This document shows, piece by piece, positions 59,945 to 64,000 of a DNA stretch of 64,000 bases. The notes under the pieces are model-generated. The model had not been told where the DNA came from. It searched no databases and saw only the letters and a list, made by a program, of their open reading frames with translations. Position 1 is the stretch's first letter, and the number at the start of each line of letters is the position of its first letter. The stretch is from assembly GCA_002633005.1 (NCBI GenBank), contig NMRA01000017.1, positions 1,236,706 to 1,300,705 on the forward strand, in the 5' to 3' direction. The DNA comes from Phoronis australis. Lineage: Eukaryota; Phoronida; Phoronidae. The position numbers were made by a program, and so were the translations under genes.

Positions 59945-62900
59945 CTGGAAAGAAAGTGACACAGTTGAGTGGGGTAAGACATGCTGACATGCGCATGCAA
60001 TTGAAAAGCGCGCTATGTAGATAGAGTACGATAATATTTCACTTATTTTGAAAAAAATTAATTGCCAAAACAATCATTTTTCCCATTTTTCAAAGGCTGA
60101 TCACTTCATTTCAAATAATGGAAACTTTTACAAAATTATTATTTTTAACATTCCGTGAGTCGAATCCAAGCGAAAAATAAGCTATAATTTTCTTGGGAAA
60201 TTTCATTTGCCAGCCATATTACCGGTATGTGTTACAAATAGGTGAACATTTGTCTTTATATCTAAGAAGCAGTAAGATATGACAGACTTTTTCACTGCAT
60301 ACCCCACTACCAGTGACAAATGTGTGATACCCAGCTATTAACAGGGCACTAATCCCAACTGAGGAGTTTTTCTTCATAAAAATCATAAAAACCTTATTTT
60401 CTATAACCCATCATACAAAAGTGGAACATTTATAACGATAGTATTAAAGAACAGTGAATAATGCATAGCGTATCAAAGTTTCATATGAATCCCATCCACT
60501 ATTTCTGAGCCATAGCGTTCTGAAGTTAACTAAATTTGGAAAATTTTCCAGGATCCAACATAAAGGATTCGTAGTGATAATGTTGATTAATGATATGAGA
60601 GGTATGTGAACTGTAGCTATTTAAAGCGCAAGCAGGGTCAACAATCATCCAATGGGAAGAAGGTTCCAAATGGTTTGATAAAAAGCAAGTTAAGATAAGC
60701 TAGTTACAAATTTCTTGTTGCACAAAAAGCGTTACTGTTAACTGTAAAACAGTCAACTCCAATGCTAACTGTAAAACAGTCAACTCCAATGCGACTGCAG
60801 TTTTTACAGAATGCGACCATCTTCGTTGTTAGTATGCTGAAAAGGAAGGAAACTCAATCATTGAAAAAAGCAATGCAGAAGCTTGCTCCGAAAGACAGCA
60901 ACTGTTGATAAAGATTCTTCAATTTCAGACAAAAGTTAAAATTGTTCTTTCAATGTCATTATGTGTTGTTGAATGACAGAAAAAGAACAATGGTGAATTA
61001 AAAACAACATGTTGGCTAATTTGGCAGTTTATATTGAAGTTGAGAAATCTTTATCACTCTCCAATACAGCATGCAATGAGTATGACTTTCATACATAAAA
61101 CAGAATCACAATGAAGTTTTGTGAGAAACACAACTGTGATGTACACGAGTAATAAAAACAAGCTGGGTGTGAGAAACAGAACCAAACTGGCTTATGTTCC
61201 AGTTAATACTGAAAAAAGATAATCACAAAAATATAATAAGAAACAATTATTCTGAGTAGCAATTGCACACATATTTCATTACAATTCCATTGCCGATACT
61301 AACACGCTTCATTTTGGATGCTTTCAAATTCATAAAACACAAAACACTAGAGTGGCAAAATATATAGCTTGTCCCAGCAAAGAAAAGCTCTTGTTCTAAA
61401 TGCACACACCAGTCAGTGGAGGTACCTTTTACCCAAAATTAGTTTGAAATATAAGTATCACGTGGCTAAAATAAGAGCAGTTGATGATTGCATTACGGGA
61501 AATGTGGACTTGGGTTTATGAACAAACAATTCAATGTTTGCTCTAAACATTTTCAAGCACTTCATTTAGTAAAACTAACTTGTCCCAAAGTCTTTGAGGA
61601 TCAAGACGGGTTACTTGTTGTAACAAAGCGTTCTACAGCTTTCAAATTTGGCTCAATGAGTACATCATTCCACAATTGATCATTTATCAAAACTTGCAGG
61701 ATTTGGATCAAGCAGTGGAACTTAACAAGTTCAACTAATACAGACATACCGTGCACAAAAAGAACAAAAATTCAAAGCTACTGACTAAAGGATGTTCCTG
61801 TTTATAATTCAGTCACACAAACATATGCTAAAATCTCACAACCAATTTCAGACAAAAACAATCACCAAAATAGAGCTGTTTCATTTTTAAAGTGTTTCTA
61901 ACATTGCGAAAAGTCAAATTTTTGAAAAACAATATCCTATGGTAGGTGTGACCTAAAATTTGAGCATGAAAAGCATTAGTTTGGTGCTGCATGTCTTTCA
62001 CAGACAAATCATAAAATATAATTTCACTAGTCAGTCATATTGTGTCATAAACTGGTGAGGTTTTACATTATTTAGGTTTACTAAACTCATTACGCTTCTG
62101 ATACATTCAGCAGTTATGAGTCTTGTAAGACTTGTGATTGTTTTGTATACCACACACTACAGAACAAGTAGCGCAATTATTGCTTACAGTACAAGTCATA
62201 CCCAGAACAACACGTATATTGTATCCAAACTTGTTAAATTTGATCTTGTTGACATAACACAGATTAAAATTAGGTTTGAAATCCGTTATTTAGTAAATGG
62301 TTGAAATTTGTATTTACCATTCTAGGGTCTATAAGAAACAAATGAGGAATTACTAGGAGTTCACTAGAGAACCAGCTGATCATAGTTGTCAGCATACGGA
62401 AATGAAAAATATTAGTTTTTGGCCAAATTGGAAGTGGTACATCTGGATCTAAAATGCTGAAATAGGGAAACGGGAATATGACTGGGCAACCGCCAAATAC
62501 AGCATGGCATTTTTTCTCTGTAGTTGAGTTGGGGAAATGGGAGTGATACTCTCAAAAGGCATGTAATTTGTATAGTCACCGGGTCACACACGCAGTAATA
62601 CAATGCTAGACACTGAGCTTGTAAATAACTGTAAATATCGTCATGAAACTAGACATTCTGAGTATAGGATACAGCACAAAACTGAAAAAAAATATGGTGG
62701 TTCCGCCAAAAGTGGGACAGTTAACAATTATGTTTGTCTTGGTTTAGGGTATGACTTGATCCAAATCCAAACAGAAATGATATTGCTTAATGAGACATTT
62801 ACATTGAAAAAGGCCAATAAAACCTTTACTTTTATACATATGAAGCCTCGAAGGTCAAAGGCCACAGAGTCTCAACTCCTGATATTTTCTTATGAAAATC

Positions 62901-63355
62901 CTAGTGGAGAGGCACTATTTACTTCATATGCTAATCTCAACTTATGGTTAGTATATTTGGACGATTTTACAGCCCAGCAATACGAAAATGAGCCGTTTTG
63001 GAACTGAAAAGTCACTCAATATCTGTCTTTAGTGGAATTCTTGGTGTGCTGAGGAATTTGGGCAATAGTTGACGAAGTGAAATTGAAAATTTCAAGGCCA
63101 TATATAGTCAACAGAAGTACACACTTGAAATAAAACAAGCCAAATCACGAGGCACCACAAGTGAATAAGGACACTGCGGCCATGCAAGGACATGGTTCAT
63201 GATGGGCAAGCGCTAGGCAATGACCATCGCCTCTATTGGCCCGAACCAGAGGCGATGCAGAGGCTATAGGCGCTCTGTACGCCGGAAGCTTTTCGGCGAA
63301 TTATGCCTCGCACAGACTAAACCTTCAAAGTCACGTTGTTATAAATACCTTTTGC
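59945..63355. other. TMED9: TMED upstream intron
   Basis: No exon was recognised. It contains a dispersed repeat at 60055-60245 (relative of 11540-11790), a stretch at 60360-60560 related to 51299-52166, and two tandem 27-bp units at 60739-60791. A 134-codon open frame at 62603-63007 has no recognisable features. Confidence 0.5.
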
Positions 63356-64000
63356 GCATAGAGGAACACCTTAGGAGGTTGTCGATGTGTTTAAGTCCTT
63401 CCAACTCGAACAAATACTTCCGTTATGAAAATTTTTCTTCGAGCAGTCCCTATTTCAGTTCCCAAAATTGTGAAATCAAAATTTTTGTACTGGGCATGCT
63501 CCAATTTTTACTGCGCTCCCTAGGTGATGTGACTTCATAACCTCAATTTTTAAATAGGCCAAAGGTGAGCCATTGCGGTCTTGTCATTCAAATGTTCGTT
63601 TCCAAAATGCCACCACTTATACTTGTCTTTAACTGGCGTTACTTGAAACTGTTTGTATTTCAATGAATTATTGTTTGTGTTTGATAAAAATAAATGCTGT
63701 TGATATGACATTTAATAGTGTTTGTGCACATATTTGACATTTTAATGTTTAACAACACGGCAAATGCACGGCTGGTTCCCAGCAGCACGTACGCAAAGGG
63801 CGGGAACTTCAGCTTTCAAAGTTCGCCGGTAGGATCGCAACTTCTGACCTTCGGCCTGGTTAAAAAAATGAAAATTTTGATTTCACGATTTTGGGAACTG
63901 AAATAGGGACTGATCGAAGAAAAAGTTTCATAACGGGAGTATTTGTTTGAGTTGGAAGGACTTAAACACATCGACAACCTCCTAAGGTGTTCCTCTATGC
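63356..64000. repeat. Large inverted repeat at the right edge
   Basis: Left arm 63356-63486 (starting GCATAGAGGAACACC) and right arm 63871-64000 are inverted and differ at only a handful of positions. The loop is about 385 bases. The right arm runs off the window, so the true ends are unknown. Confidence 0.8.

Noticed and set aside
62603-63007. 134-codon plus-strand open frame
   Set aside because: No signal, domain, splice context or codon pattern supports it, and it lies in the presumed TMED intron.
1-64000. CRISPR arrays, bacterial operons or viral genes
   Set aside because: No array of spaced identical repeats, no compact gene layout and no viral protein signatures; the window is intron-rich animal DNA.

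Overview
The window is nuclear DNA of an AT-rich animal genome. Genes are split into many short exons with GT-AG introns, and the introns are crowded with small inverted-repeat DNA transposons (MITEs), tRNA-derived SINEs and minisatellites. Gene content and transposon style suggest a marine invertebrate; I cannot name the phylum. There is one 268-base assembly gap (2101-2368) and single unresolved bases at 14506, 26732 and 39254.

Three protein-coding genes can be reconstructed by splice sites, reading phase and homology. (1) 1483-19599, minus strand: EVC, 12 coding exons, 582 residues up to a TAG stop, with an N-terminal membrane anchor and then coiled coils. A further exon-like segment lies at 61-150. 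(2) 24445-50643, plus strand: EVC2 (limbin), 27 coding exons and about 1882 residues. It has a signal peptide, four tandem Cys-rich N-glycosylation-rich repeats, DUF11-like beta modules with an RRKR furin-type site, one membrane segment, a long coiled-coil cytoplasmic part, and a choice of two terminal exons. (3) 54090-59944, minus strand: a p24 cargo receptor of the TMED4/TMED9 type, with its first exon beyond the right edge. The exon for part of its GOLD domain exists in two tandem, equal-length, phase-matched versions.

EVC and EVC2 stand head to head, as in vertebrates, where both products form one complex at the base of the primary cilium and act in Hedgehog signalling. Their putative 5' exons face each other across about 21.95-22.1 kb, the likely shared promoter. 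EVC2 and the TMED gene converge near 52.4 kb.

The rest is intron, UTR and mobile DNA. The best-defined elements are a 2.7-kb THAP-domain transposon with terminal inverted repeats and a 7-bp target duplication (5208-7916), two GGCGGATC-ended elements with 5-bp duplications (1924-2732, 21496-21665), a TA-flanked MITE (14458-14603), a splice-donor-carrying MITE present twice (18112, 55902), an inverted SINE pair (44156-44830) and a large inverted repeat at the right edge (63356-64000).
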